Notes: generated by a model from the sequence alone, not told the origin. 14,238 nt of DNA from an uncultured Eubacterium sp. (GCA_937894585.1 CALBGO010000106.1:1-14238), one strand, 5' to 3'; shown: positions 6,847 through 13,907, counted from the first letter of the stretch. Translations and numbers: made by a program.

Positions 6847-7417
6847 AGACCTTGCTGTAAGTGGATTCCGCGCCGAAAATATAAGGGCTGTCGTTCCATT
6901 TTCCGTCTTCGAAAACCGAAAGGGACGGGAAGCAGAAAGTCAGAAGATAGTATTCATCTTTTCCTTCGGTGTAAACGCCGAACCTTTCTCTGACCTTGGG
7001 AATATCGGTTTTATACGAAACTCTGACAACGGTAGACTCATCGGGTGAAAGTCCTTCTCCGCCCAGCTTCACCGTCACCACGGAAGGATCTTTTCCTTCG
7101 GAAAAAGAAAGGGGCGTACCGTCTTCTGCCGTTACAGCGCTGATTTCCGCAGAACCCTTTTTCAGCTCTTTCAAAATAGAAGCAGGATAATTGCGCACAA
7201 CAACACTCTCAAGGTTTCCATCGGTACGGTTGGTAAAAGCCATTTCCACCGTTCCCATCAATACCTTCTGTTCCGTATCAAGCTGCAGATCCATTTCGTA
7301 AGAATCCGCCGAGACCGTACCTGTAATTTTCTCCTCTTCGCCGGCGCATCCGCCCAGAAAAACAAGTCCCAGTACAATTATCGCTATGATCCATATGATA
7401 TATCCCCATTTTTTCAT
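6623..7417 (-). CDS. M1-family metallopeptidase, lipoprotein N-terminal part of a frameshifted gene
   Basis: The frame opens at the ATG at 7417, preceded by GGGAGG with a 7-base spacer, and encodes a lipoprotein signal peptide. It has basic residues KK, a long hydrophobic stretch and the lipobox LGGC with C24 as the lipidated residue. The beta-rich N-terminal domain of M1 peptidases follows (YEMDLQLDTEQKVLMGTVEM onward), as far as YKVRFEAPKDF. From about residue 205 the frame no longer looks like the family: it turns Arg/Gly-rich and stops at 6623, while the proper continuation is in the +1 frame (5917-6846). The open frame extends upstream to 7480, but the ribosome binding site and signal peptide fix the start at 7417. 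It lies just upstream of the SRP RNA, replacing tadA at the position known from B. subtilis. Confidence 0.8.
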   Translation of the reverse strand: MKKWGYIIWIIAIIVLGLVFLGGCAGEEEKITGTVSADSYEMDLQLDTEQKVLMGTVEMAFTNRTDGNLESVVVRNYPASILKELKKGSAEISAVTAEDGTPLSFSEGKDPSVVTVKLGGEGLSPDESTVVRVSYKTDIPKVRERFGVYTEGKDEYYLLTFCFPSLSVFEDGKWNDSPYIFGAESTYSKVCDYKVRFEAPKDFGSGKRGRDNKGRRNGNRREKYAGYVYHRIESYGSADGYRLRNQNQQLYLQPSGLQLDGYLQ

Positions 7418-7763
7418 GATGTTACCTCCCGATACACCTGTCATAAAACGGCCGTAGCCGACTTTTCCGAATTTTCTCATATATAAGTTTAAGATAACCT
7501 GCTGGATTTGTCAACATACAAATACACAAACAGGAAACAGCACCGCAGCGGTCTGACACCGCCGGAATACTTACTGTTTAAAATACAAATTGAATAAAAC
7601 GCAGTGCGCTCCCTGCGCACCACTTCCTCTTCTGAATCTGCTCTCTTGCCGAAACATTCTTCGCAAACCGAAACAAATTCTTTCGCAAAAAATACTCTCG
7701 TATAAAAAATCCCCGCTGTGTGCATAATACTGCTGACTTATACTTACAAGCGAGGATTTTATT
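7418..7763. other. Divergent intergenic region between the peptidase and antiporter genes
   Basis: These 346 bases hold the peptidase promoter (7486-7514) and the antiporter ribosome binding site (GCGAGG near 7750-7755). There are two perfect hairpins: GCGGT (7548-7552) with ACCGC (7558-7562), and GTGCGC (7604-7609) with GCGCAC (7615-7620). No convincing promoter for the antiporter was found; TATAAA near 7715 and CATAAT near 7725 lack good -35 boxes. Small frames here (7489-7725 and 7571-7945, - strand) have no ribosome binding site or family resemblance and are not called. No T-box or riboswitch core was recognised. Confidence 0.6.
7486..7514 (-). promoter_or_regulatory. Promoter of the M1 peptidase lipoprotein gene
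   Basis: On the - strand there is a perfect -35 TTGACA (7514-7509), a 17-base spacer and the -10 TAAACT (7491-7486; four of six consensus bases). Transcription would start near 7479, about 60 bases before the ATG at 7417. Confidence 0.7.
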
Positions 7764-9170
7764 ATGAACCAGAAACATGGCTTAGGCCTTTTCAAACTGA
7801 CCTGTTTTGCCATCGGAACGACTTTGGCGAGCGGTGTTTTCAGTATGTTCAGCGATATGGCGTCAAACGGGTGCGGCACGCTTTCCGTGCTCATAGGCTG
7901 GACCATCGCCGGTATCGGTATGTTTGCGCTGGCTATGTGCTTCAACAGACTCAGTATCGTCCGTCCCCATCTGAAAAGCGGAATATATGCTTATGCCAGA
8001 GAGGGATTCGGAGAATATATAGGATTCAACTCTGCATGGGGCTACTGGGTCAGCGCTGTTCTCTCCCAGGTTTCCTTTGCGACGCTGCTCTTTGCTGCTT
8101 TAGGACAGTTCTTTCCTGTTTTCGGAGATGGAAACACTTTGGCTTCCGTCATCGGCGCTTCCGTAATCATCTGGATATTTACACTGCTGATTATGGGTGG
8201 TGTACAGGAAGCCGTCACTATCAATGCGGTAATTGTCATTGCGAAAATTCTTCCGATTCTTGCCTTTATCCTGCTGGCGCTTTTTCTGGGCGCCTTTGAT
8301 TTGGATATTTTTATGGATAACTTTATGGGTGAAGATACCGGTTACACTCTGGGACAGCAGATTCTTCGCACCACCTATACAACAGTATGGATTTTCACTG
8401 GTATTGAAGGTGCGGTAGTAATTTCAGGCCGTGCGGAAAGCACTGCTACTGCAGGAAAGGCCACCGAGCTTTCTTTCCTGACTCTGCTGATTCTCTATGT
8501 ACTGATTTCCGTGCTGAGTATGGGAATTATGCCGAGAGAGGAACTTGCAGCCCTGCCCGGTCCTGCTATGGCGGGACTTCTTTCCCATATTGCCGGTCCG
8601 TGGGGCGCAGCACTGATTAACATCGGCGTAATAATTTCCATTGCCGGAGCGATGTTTTCATACACTATCGTAACAGCAGACAGTGCTTTTGCACCTGCCC
8701 TCCACGGCTGTTTTCCAAGATTTCTTTCCATCGAAAACAAAAAAGGCGCTCCTGCGGGCGCTCTGCTTATGACTGCAGCTGTCATACAGGTTCTTCTGAT
8801 CTGGGTGTATTTTCAGTCGTCCACTTATCAGGCTATGTATACCCTTGCCACCAGCGCCATTATGATACCCTTTGTACTGTCAGCTCTTTACTGCCTGAAG
8901 ACAACCATTGAAGACAGCAGGCACGGACCCAATCAGGTTACATTTTTTACCTGGCTGATTTCCGTAGTGGGTGTGCTCTACGGTTTCTGGATGCTGATTG
9001 CCACCGGAATTCAAAATGTAATTATTTCCGCCGTCATATTTGCGCCCGGTCTTTTGTTCTACGGCTGGAGCAGACTGCAGAACAAGCAAAAACTCTTTGA
9101 AAGTTCCAGGGATCTGATTGCGTTTATCGTTATCGCAGCAGCACTTGCAGTTTCCCTCGCCGTGCTGTAA
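7764..9170 (+). CDS. APC-superfamily basic amino acid/polyamine antiporter (ArcD/APA-like)
   Basis: This is a 468-residue membrane protein with about twelve hydrophobic segments. The first helix has the APC pattern IGTTLASGVF (residues 17-26). The middle stretch GIMPREELAALPGP, MAGLLSHIAGPWGAALINIG and PRFLSIENKKGAP resembles the arginine-ornithine antiporter ArcD and related APA-family exchangers. These swap a basic amino acid for its product across the membrane. The ATG follows GCGAGG with an 8-base spacer. No arginine deiminase genes lie nearby, so substrate assignment is tentative; another amino acid is possible. The last four codons and the stop lie in the left arm of a 15-base inverted repeat (9157-9171), so the C-terminus may have been shaped by whatever made that repeat. 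Confidence 0.88.
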   Translation: MNQKHGLGLFKLTCFAIGTTLASGVFSMFSDMASNGCGTLSVLIGWTIAGIGMFALAMCFNRLSIVRPHLKSGIYAYAREGFGEYIGFNSAWGYWVSAVLSQVSFATLLFAALGQFFPVFGDGNTLASVIGASVIIWIFTLLIMGGVQEAVTINAVIVIAKILPILAFILLALFLGAFDLDIFMDNFMGEDTGYTLGQQILRTTYTTVWIFTGIEGAVVISGRAESTATAGKATELSFLTLLILYVLISVLSMGIMPREELAALPGPAMAGLLSHIAGPWGAALINIGVIISIAGAMFSYTIVTADSAFAPALHGCFPRFLSIENKKGAPAGALLMTAAVIQVLLIWVYFQSSTYQAMYTLATSAIMIPFVLSALYCLKTTIEDSRHGPNQVTFFTWLISVVGVLYGFWMLIATGIQNVIISAVIFAPGLLFYGWSRLQNKQKLFESSRDLIAFIVIAAALAVSLAVL

Positions 9171-9273
9171 AAAGTCAGGCGATCACAGAAGCAGTCGGGA
9201 ACTCAGTCGCAAATGCGAACACATTCCCTGATACTGCAAGCATCCGGACGCAGCGAACTTTACAGCACGGCGA
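9157..9273. repeat. 117-base concentric imperfect palindrome at the end of the antiporter gene
   Basis: The outer arms are a 15-base perfect inverted repeat, TCGCCGTGCTGTAAA (9157-9171) and TTTACAGCACGGCGA (9259-9273). Nested inside are GCAGT (9191-9195) with ACTGC (9233-9237), GGGAA (9197-9201) with TTCCC (9224-9228), and TCGC (9207-9210) with GCGA (9215-9218) around an AAAT loop. All four pairs are centred between 9212 and 9215, so the whole could fold as one long hairpin. The left arm contains the last sense codons and the TAA of the antiporter. There is no T-run, so this is not a normal terminator. No flanking direct repeat was seen that would prove a mobile element. Confidence 0.75.
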
Positions 9274-9344
9274 AGCCTTTGATACAAGCAAAACCCCGGA
9301 CACCGTAAACTCCCTAAATGCAGCATACTCCGCTAAAGACGCAA

Positions 9345-9655
9345 AATGACACAATACCGCCATATACGCTCTTTTGTGTCATTCTCTAAAAATCATAACT
9401 CGCAAAAATGACAGGTTACCCTCAAAATCAAAAGGAACCTGTCATTTTTCATATCCTTCCTCTTTCAAATTCACCCATATTTTTACTTTTATTCCATTTG
9501 CAGCATTGGAGGTGAGACATATCTGTCCGTCACGATTCTTTTCTCCCGAATTTTATGACACAAAATCCTAAAAAAACAGAGTGGTATGTCATTTAAAGCA
9601 GTGTATCGAAAATAAGAATGACACATTTTCCGTGTATTCCGTTAAATGTGTCATT
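9345..9655. repeat. Array of eight alternating ATGACA/TGTCAT hexamers forming four hairpins
   Basis: ATGACA begins at 9346, 9408, 9555 and 9618; its complement TGTCAT begins at 9377, 9440, 9587 and 9649. Orientations alternate strictly. Start-to-start distances are 31, 31, 32, 115, 32, 31 and 31, and the bases between copies number 25, 25, 26, 109, 26, 25 and 25. Each forward/reverse pair can form a hairpin with stems of 10 (9345-9383), 14 (9404-9449), 6 (9555-9592) and 12 (9617-9655) base pairs. The 25-26 base spacers show no similarity to each other. The 109-base middle has no intact copy; TGTCCG at 9524, 31 bases before the third forward copy, may be a decayed one. The function is unknown. 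Confidence 0.8.
9404..9449. terminator. Likely bidirectional terminator within the hexamer array
   Basis: A perfect 14-base stem, AAAAATGACAGGTT (9404-9417) with AACCTGTCATTTTT (9436-9449), has a U-rich 3' side on both strands. It is the only member of the array with a proper terminator shape and could serve both the antiporter (+) and the nuclease-like gene (-). Confidence 0.6.
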
Positions 9656-9709
9656 TCTCTGCATTTTATACTACTTATTTTATACTGCTCTGTTTGATAT
9701 ACATGAGAA

Positions 9710-10510
9710 TCACCGAAAATAAGGAAGCAGATTTCTTTGAATCGTTTGGTCAATAAATACACTGCTGCAATTTCCCCGCTCATCATCCTGCGTTACAATA
9801 AAATTATTTCCTATTAAGTATCCGTGTTTCTGATAAAAGGACAGTTTTTCCGCAGTATGAATACTGTAGTTTTCATCTTTCAGCATTCCAAAATGTTCCC
9901 ATATCCAGGTCTGCCCATCCGGAAGGTCAAAAGTAAAATCCGGTGCATAGTAAAATCCCCTGTTATTTAAGTAAGGAAACGGTCTCTCATAATCAAACGG
10001 AATTCCGTAACCGGTCAACGCATTTGCAATAATAACTTCTGATTTGGAACGGACTTTCAGCCCGCATAGTGTTTCATGAATATGTCTTTCCGGATCAAAA
10101 TCCCTCTGAATCGGCGTACCTTGTTTTCCTCTGCGATTTTTCTCCATGCTGATATAATTGAATGCTGTCCTGTAGGTATCCGGCAGTCCGTTCAGAACTT
10201 CGCAAAACTCATTTTCCCGATACTTCATACACAGCTGCTCCAAAAGAGCAATATTATGCAAAGCACTTCTCTGAATTTCCTGATACACTCTTTTTAATGA
10301 TAGTTTTTCGATATGCTTATAATCTTTTGTGATATTCTGCGCCTTTATTTTTCCGTTACTCTGCGTCTGCACATAGAACGCACATCCCTCTTTTCTGGGT
10401 CTGCTTTTCAAATATCCCTCCGGTTCTTTTGTTAATACTTTCTCACTTAACTTCAGCAGCCGTTTCTGATTGTATAATTCCTCCTGTGCATGGGCTAAAA
10501 AAGCTCCCAT
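9710..10510 (-). CDS. PD-(D/E)XK nuclease-like protein of unknown function
   Basis: This 266-residue protein has no signal peptide or membrane segment. The N-terminal part (about 1-125) is helical and charged, with PEGYLKSRPRKEGCAFYVQ at 30-48. The C-terminal part (about 150-265) has the layout of a PD-(D/E)XK nuclease fold: a helix with SKSE (E158), then YE (174-175), APDF (D191) and WEHFG (E205, H206). The last replaces the usual E-x-K lysine with histidine, so catalysis is uncertain. Tyr215 and Lys222 downstream are also candidates. The ATG has GGAGG six bases upstream. It stands alone, with no methyltransferase, helicase or toxin-antitoxin partner, and faces the hexamer array. Proteins of this appearance are scattered accessory genes in Bacillota. 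The nuclease assignment rests on motif reading only. Confidence 0.6.
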   Translation of the reverse strand: MGAFLAHAQEELYNQKRLLKLSEKVLTKEPEGYLKSRPRKEGCAFYVQTQSNGKIKAQNITKDYKHIEKLSLKRVYQEIQRSALHNIALLEQLCMKYRENEFCEVLNGLPDTYRTAFNYISMEKNRRGKQGTPIQRDFDPERHIHETLCGLKVRSKSEVIIANALTGYGIPFDYERPFPYLNNRGFYYAPDFTFDLPDGQTWIWEHFGMLKDENYSIHTAEKLSFYQKHGYLIGNNFIVTQDDERGNCSSVFIDQTIQRNLLPYFR

Positions 10511-10666
10511 CCTTATCCTCCCCTCATATTCTGTAAAAACATTTCATTTTACGATATCCCCCAGCGCGTCATTTCGCGGTGTGTCCCAATATTACCCCGG
10601 GTTATCCTTTGTACGCTTCACCCTCTTTTCCGTCCGCTCCGCCAATCCCCGCTTTACCTGAATTAC

Positions 10667-10698
10667 AAAAAAACGAATACCGCTCTTTTAGCAGAATC
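10667..10698 (-). terminator. Terminator-like hairpin inside the leader of the nuclease-like gene
   Basis: On the - strand, GATTCTGCT (10698-10690) pairs with AGCGGTATTC (10684-10675) around an AAAAG loop. There are two wobbles and one mismatch, and a run of seven Ts follows (10673-10667). A perfect 12-base palindrome, CGGCAGCTGCCG (10701-10712), lies immediately upstream. From the promoter at 10729-10757 this would give a short RNA of about 55 bases, or act as an attenuator before the gene. The mismatch makes the call moderate. Confidence 0.45.
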
Positions 10699-10728
10699 GA
10701 CGGCAGCTGCCGGCTCGTCTGTTATAAA

Positions 10729-10757
10729 ACTATATCATACCCACTTTTCATTTTCAA
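10729..10757 (-). promoter_or_regulatory. Promoter upstream of the nuclease-like gene
   Basis: On the - strand there is a -35 TTGAAA (10757-10752), a 17-base spacer and the -10 TATAGT (10734-10729), preceded by TGA, which makes an extended -10. The start would be near 10722, leaving an unusually long leader of about 210 bases before the ATG at 10510. Confidence 0.65.
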
Positions 10758-10842
10758 GTTTTTATTTACTTTTTTGTAAAAAACATACATTTAAGTATCT
10801 CAATCATCATTCCCGTGCGAAAGACTGAGTCTTCTCTCATAT

Positions 10843-10896
10843 AACAAACAGGACCGATATGCTGTATCAACAGCTGCTCGGTCCTGTTTGTTTTTT
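10843..10896. terminator. Strong hairpin terminator downstream of glnS
   Basis: A perfect 14-base stem, AACAAACAGGACCG (10843-10856) with CGGTCCTGTTTGTT (10879-10892), has an inner stem GCTGT (10861-10865) with ACAGC (10870-10874). It presumably ends the glnS transcript (- strand). The longest T-run (10891-10896) is on the + strand, where no gene upstream needs it; on the - strand only TTTGTTAT follows. Confidence 0.75.
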
Positions 10897-10958
10897 CAAA
10901 ATCCACCCTGTAAGTTGACAGTGATTCGGAAATCGTCTGTTTTCCGATTCTCTGTATC

Positions 10959-12608
10959 TTATTTATTCGGCTTCCATGAACTCTTCAAATCTACGATTCG
11001 ATTGAATACCTTTTCAGTATCGGTAGTCAGTTTGCTGTCTGCAATGTAATAGCCGTGTCTGAAGAACTGGAACCGCTCGCCCGGCTTTGCCTCTGCAACA
11101 GACGGTTCAGCATATCCCCAGGTTTCCTCAACAGAATTCGGGTTCAGCACATTCTGACCGTCCTCGCCCGGAACCATCAGGTAATTATAATTTCTGATTT
11201 TCACCTTTACTGCAGTTTTTGCATCGACAAAGTGAATGGTTCCCTTGACCTTACGGCCCTCAAATCCGTTTCCGCTCTTGGTCATCGGATCGTAAGTGCA
11301 GAGAAGTTCCTTGATGGAACCGTCCTCATTTTTGACAACTTCATTGCAGGTAATGAAATATGCGCCCTTGAAACGAACTTCGTTACCCGGGAACAGTCTG
11401 AAATACTTCTTTACAGGTACTTCCATAAAGTCCGCACCGTCTACATACAGCTCACGGGAAAACGGTATCTTTCTGGTTCCCATTTCAGGCACTTCTTTAT
11501 TGTTTTCCAGTTCGATCATTTCCGTCTGATCTTCAGGATAGTTTGTAATTACAACCTTAATCGGATTTTCAATTACATTTCTGCTTTCCACTTTTGTCTT
11601 TAAGTCTTCGCGGATGCAGTGCTCCAGCAGGGACATTTCTACAAGGCTGTTGGACTTTGCAACGCCTACCCGCTCGCAGAAATCGCGAATGGATTCCGGC
11701 GTATAGCCTCTGCGGCGCATGCCTGCAATGGTCGGCATTCTCGGATCGTCCCAACCTTCTACCACGCCGTCTTCCACAAAGCCGCGAAGGTAACGCTTGC
11801 TCATCACCGTATTGGTCAGATTCAGCCGGGCGAATTCGATCTGCTGAGGCGGATTCTCCCACCAGCCGACTTCTTTGAGCACCCAGTCATAAAGCGGTCT
11901 GTGATCCTCAAACTCTAAAGAACACAGAGAATGTGTGATTCCTTCGATTGCGTCCTCAATAGGGTGAGCAAAATCGTACATCGGGTAAATGCACCATTTG
12001 TCCCCCGTATTATGATGCGGCGGATTATGGGCGATTCTGTAAATTACCGGATCCCGCATATTGATGTTCGGAGAGCACATATCAATTTTTGCCCGAAGCA
12101 CCTTTTCACCGTCAGCATATTTGCCCTCTTTCATTTCTTCAAAGAGGCGCAGGTTTTCTTCTACCGTCTGATTTCTGCACGGACTTTCTTTGCCCGCACA
12201 GGTCAGTGTTCCGCGATATTCCTTGATTTCCTCGGCAGAAAGCCCGCAGACATAGGCTTTTCCCTTTTTAATCAGCTCTACTGCGGCTTCGTACATCTTG
12301 TCAAAATAATTGGAAGCCCACAGCAGCTTGTCCCATTTAAAGCCCAGCCAACTGATATCTTCCTCTATAGCGCTGACATATTCCACATCTTCTTTCACAG
12401 GGTTGGTGTCGTCATAGCGCAGGTTGCACATGCCGCCGTATTTTTCCGCAGTTCCGAAATTGATGCAGATTGCCTTGGCATGACCGATATGCAGGTAACC
12501 GTTGGGTTCCGGCGGGAAGCGGGTATATACCTTGTCGCCGTATTTCTGATTTTCCAGATCCTTGTCAATGATATTATGAATAAAATTCGTTGAAACAGGT
12601 TCCGTCAT
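10959..12608 (-). CDS. glnS: Glutamine--tRNA ligase
   Basis: This 549-residue enzyme charges tRNA-Gln with glutamine in the cytoplasm. It is a class I synthetase: FPPEPNGYLHIGHAK (31-45) contains the HIGH motif (40-43) and VMSKR (268-272) is the KMSKS-type loop. The N-terminal TNFI and the long C-terminal beta-barrel anticodon-binding part match GlnRS rather than bacterial GluRS, and the length is close to the E. coli enzyme. The frame is open to 12692, but the ATG at 12608 is chosen because GGAGG lies 8 bases upstream and the family N-terminus starts there. It has its own promoter and a 5' leader of about 64 bases containing a hairpin (CGGAA, TTCCG); no T-box core was seen. A GlnRS in a Bacillota genome suggests direct charging of tRNA-Gln, although Gat amidotransferase could also be present elsewhere. 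Confidence 0.97.
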   Translation of the reverse strand: MTEPVSTNFIHNIIDKDLENQKYGDKVYTRFPPEPNGYLHIGHAKAICINFGTAEKYGGMCNLRYDDTNPVKEDVEYVSAIEEDISWLGFKWDKLLWASNYFDKMYEAAVELIKKGKAYVCGLSAEEIKEYRGTLTCAGKESPCRNQTVEENLRLFEEMKEGKYADGEKVLRAKIDMCSPNINMRDPVIYRIAHNPPHHNTGDKWCIYPMYDFAHPIEDAIEGITHSLCSLEFEDHRPLYDWVLKEVGWWENPPQQIEFARLNLTNTVMSKRYLRGFVEDGVVEGWDDPRMPTIAGMRRRGYTPESIRDFCERVGVAKSNSLVEMSLLEHCIREDLKTKVESRNVIENPIKVVITNYPEDQTEMIELENNKEVPEMGTRKIPFSRELYVDGADFMEVPVKKYFRLFPGNEVRFKGAYFITCNEVVKNEDGSIKELLCTYDPMTKSGNGFEGRKVKGTIHFVDAKTAVKVKIRNYNYLMVPGEDGQNVLNPNSVEETWGYAEPSVAEAKPGERFQFFRHGYYIADSKLTTDTEKVFNRIVDLKSSWKPNK

Positions 12609-12678
12609 AATTATATCCTCCAAAATTCCAGTGTTTATCGTTCCTCCGCACCGGAAGTTTCCGATGTCTAATAGAAAT

Positions 12679-12707
12679 ATTATACACCACAATATACCTT
12701 TTTACAA
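12679..12707 (-). promoter_or_regulatory. Promoter of glnS
   Basis: On the - strand there is a -35 TTGTAA (12707-12702), a 17-base spacer and a perfect -10 TATAAT (12684-12679). The start is expected near 12672. It lies in the 141-base gap after the aminotransferase, whose 3' end shows only a weak hairpin (GGTG and CACC) without a T-run, so some read-through into glnS is possible. Confidence 0.8.
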
Positions 12708-12749
12708 AGTAAATTTTTGCTGGTGAACCCACCTCCGTACTTTCCTCAA

Positions 12750-13907
12750 TTAAAACCGAATTGCCGCAATCCTGTCAAAAGCTTCACCCAAAGTTTTCTT
12801 GTCCACTGTACATGCAATCCTGAGGTACCCTTCGCCGCAGCTTCCGAATGCGTTGCCCGGCAGAGTCAGCACATGAGCTTCTTCGAGAATACGGTCCGCA
12901 GCTTCTTCGGAAGTCAGTCCGGTTTCCTTAATATTCACAAACAGATAAAAGCTGCCCTTCGGCGGATACAGAACAGAAAGTTTCGGTATTTCGTTAATCC
13001 GCTCCGCCGCATAAAACATACGGCTGCGGTATTCCTCAATCATCGCAGGCTGAATCTCAGCTCTGTGACGCAGTGCGTAAATCGCCGCTCTCTGTGAAAC
13101 GGAAGGCGCGGTAAATACCACATTTTCGTTAATCTGCTGTATCGTCTTTATAATATAGTTCGGTGCAATGATATTTCCCACTCGCCAGCCGGTCATGGTA
13201 AAATTCTTAGAAAAGGAATTCAATGTAATCGTTCGCTCTCTCATACCCGGAAGAGACGCAAAAGGCACAAACGGATTCCGATAGCTGAACGAAGTGTAAA
13301 TATCATCCGCAATAACAATTAAATCGTGTTTTTCAGCAATCTCGGCAATTTTTTCCATGGTTTCTACGGTCAGGCAGTTTCCTGTCGGATTGCTCGGCGA
13401 ATTGATTACCAGCGCCTTGGTTCTCTCTGTAATCAGTGATTCAAGTCTGTCAATGCAGATCTGAAAATCATCTTCCTCATAAGTCGCAAGCTCCACAGGT
13501 ATTCCTCCGGCAAGCTCCACCTGCTGCGGATACGGTGTAAAATACGGCGCCTGCAGAATCACTTCGTCTCCGGGGTCAGTAATGGCCTCCAGCGCCAGAT
13601 ACATACCCAGGCATGCCGAAGCGCAGACGAAAACCTCCTCGTCTTCAACATCCATAGCATATTCTTCTTTGTAATATCTGCATATCTCTTCGCGCAGCTC
13701 CGGGTCTCCTCTGAAATCTGTATATTTAGTATGTCCCGCTTTTGCATCCTTAAATGCGCCGTCGATAATAATATCATCGGTAATTAAGTCCGGATCCCCC
13801 AGACTCAAATTGATTACATCGTTAAAACTCTTTGCCATCTCATCAGATTTTCCCATGGCAGTCGACTGGTCCTTCCAGTACCTCTTTGCTATAAACCGGT
13901 GTTTCAT
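12750..13907 (-). CDS. Class I/II pyridoxal-phosphate aminotransferase
   Basis: This 385-residue fold-type I PLP enzyme is of the aspartate aminotransferase superfamily. Visible landmarks are SNPTG (172-176), which contacts the cofactor, and DDIY (201-204), with Asp201 in the pyridine-nitrogen position. NSFSKNFTMTGWRVG (230-244) has Lys234 as the Schiff-base lysine, and Arg363 in YLRIA binds the substrate carboxylate. The length is normal. The ATG at 13907 is preceded by AGGAAGTGAG, a modest ribosome binding site. It transfers an amino group between an amino acid and a 2-oxo acid; the substrate is not clear from sequence, and both PatA-like and AspB-like roles are possible. It has its own promoter and is followed by glnS on the same strand. 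Confidence 0.92.
   Translation of the reverse strand: MKHRFIAKRYWKDQSTAMGKSDEMAKSFNDVINLSLGDPDLITDDIIIDGAFKDAKAGHTKYTDFRGDPELREEICRYYKEEYAMDVEDEEVFVCASACLGMYLALEAITDPGDEVILQAPYFTPYPQQVELAGGIPVELATYEEDDFQICIDRLESLITERTKALVINSPSNPTGNCLTVETMEKIAEIAEKHDLIVIADDIYTSFSYRNPFVPFASLPGMRERTITLNSFSKNFTMTGWRVGNIIAPNYIIKTIQQINENVVFTAPSVSQRAAIYALRHRAEIQPAMIEEYRSRMFYAAERINEIPKLSVLYPPKGSFYLFVNIKETGLTSEEAADRILEEAHVLTLPGNAFGSCGEGYLRIACTVDKKTLGEAFDRIAAIRF

Larger units (their letters stand above)
9171..9709. other. Long gene-free stretch between convergent genes, with palindromes and a hexamer array
   Basis: These 539 bases between the stop codons of the antiporter (+) and the nuclease-like gene (-) contain most of the 117-base palindrome (to 9273) and the ATGACA array (9345-9655). 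Between them, 9274-9344 shows nothing recognisable. Short frames at 9175-9363 (-) and 9374-9571 (+) cross these structures, lack ribosome binding sites and resemble nothing known, so they are not called. No tRNA or CRISPR repeat was seen. Confidence 0.7.
10511..10958. other. Gene-free stretch between the nuclease-like gene and glnS
   Basis: These 448 bases hold the roughly 210-base leader of the nuclease-like gene (10511-10722), its promoter (10729-10757), a strong hairpin (10843-10896) and a second hairpin just past the glnS stop: TCGGAAA and TTTCCGA in 10923-10950, without a T-run. A G/C-edged palindrome (CGCG, six bases, CGCG) lies near 10566-10579. Short frames here lack start signals and are not called. 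Confidence 0.6.

Noticed and set aside
7571..7945. 124-codon - strand frame upstream of and overlapping the antiporter start
   Set aside because: It overlaps the antiporter coding sequence and ribosome binding site region and has no start signals or family resemblance.
9175..9363. 62-codon - strand frame
   Set aside because: It runs through the right part of the palindrome, has no ribosome binding site and resembles no family.
9374..9571. 65-codon + strand frame across the hexamer array
   Set aside because: No start signals, and the sequence is better explained by the inverted repeats.
9345..9655. CRISPR array
   Set aside because: The repeated unit is only six bases, alternates in orientation, and no cas genes are present in the window.
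11931..12593. 220-codon + strand frame opposite glnS
   Set aside because: Shadow of glnS with no supporting start signal.
12609..12672. T-box leader before glnS
   Set aside because: The leader is only about 64 bases and lacks the conserved T-box antiterminator core; only a small CGGAA/TTCCG hairpin is present.
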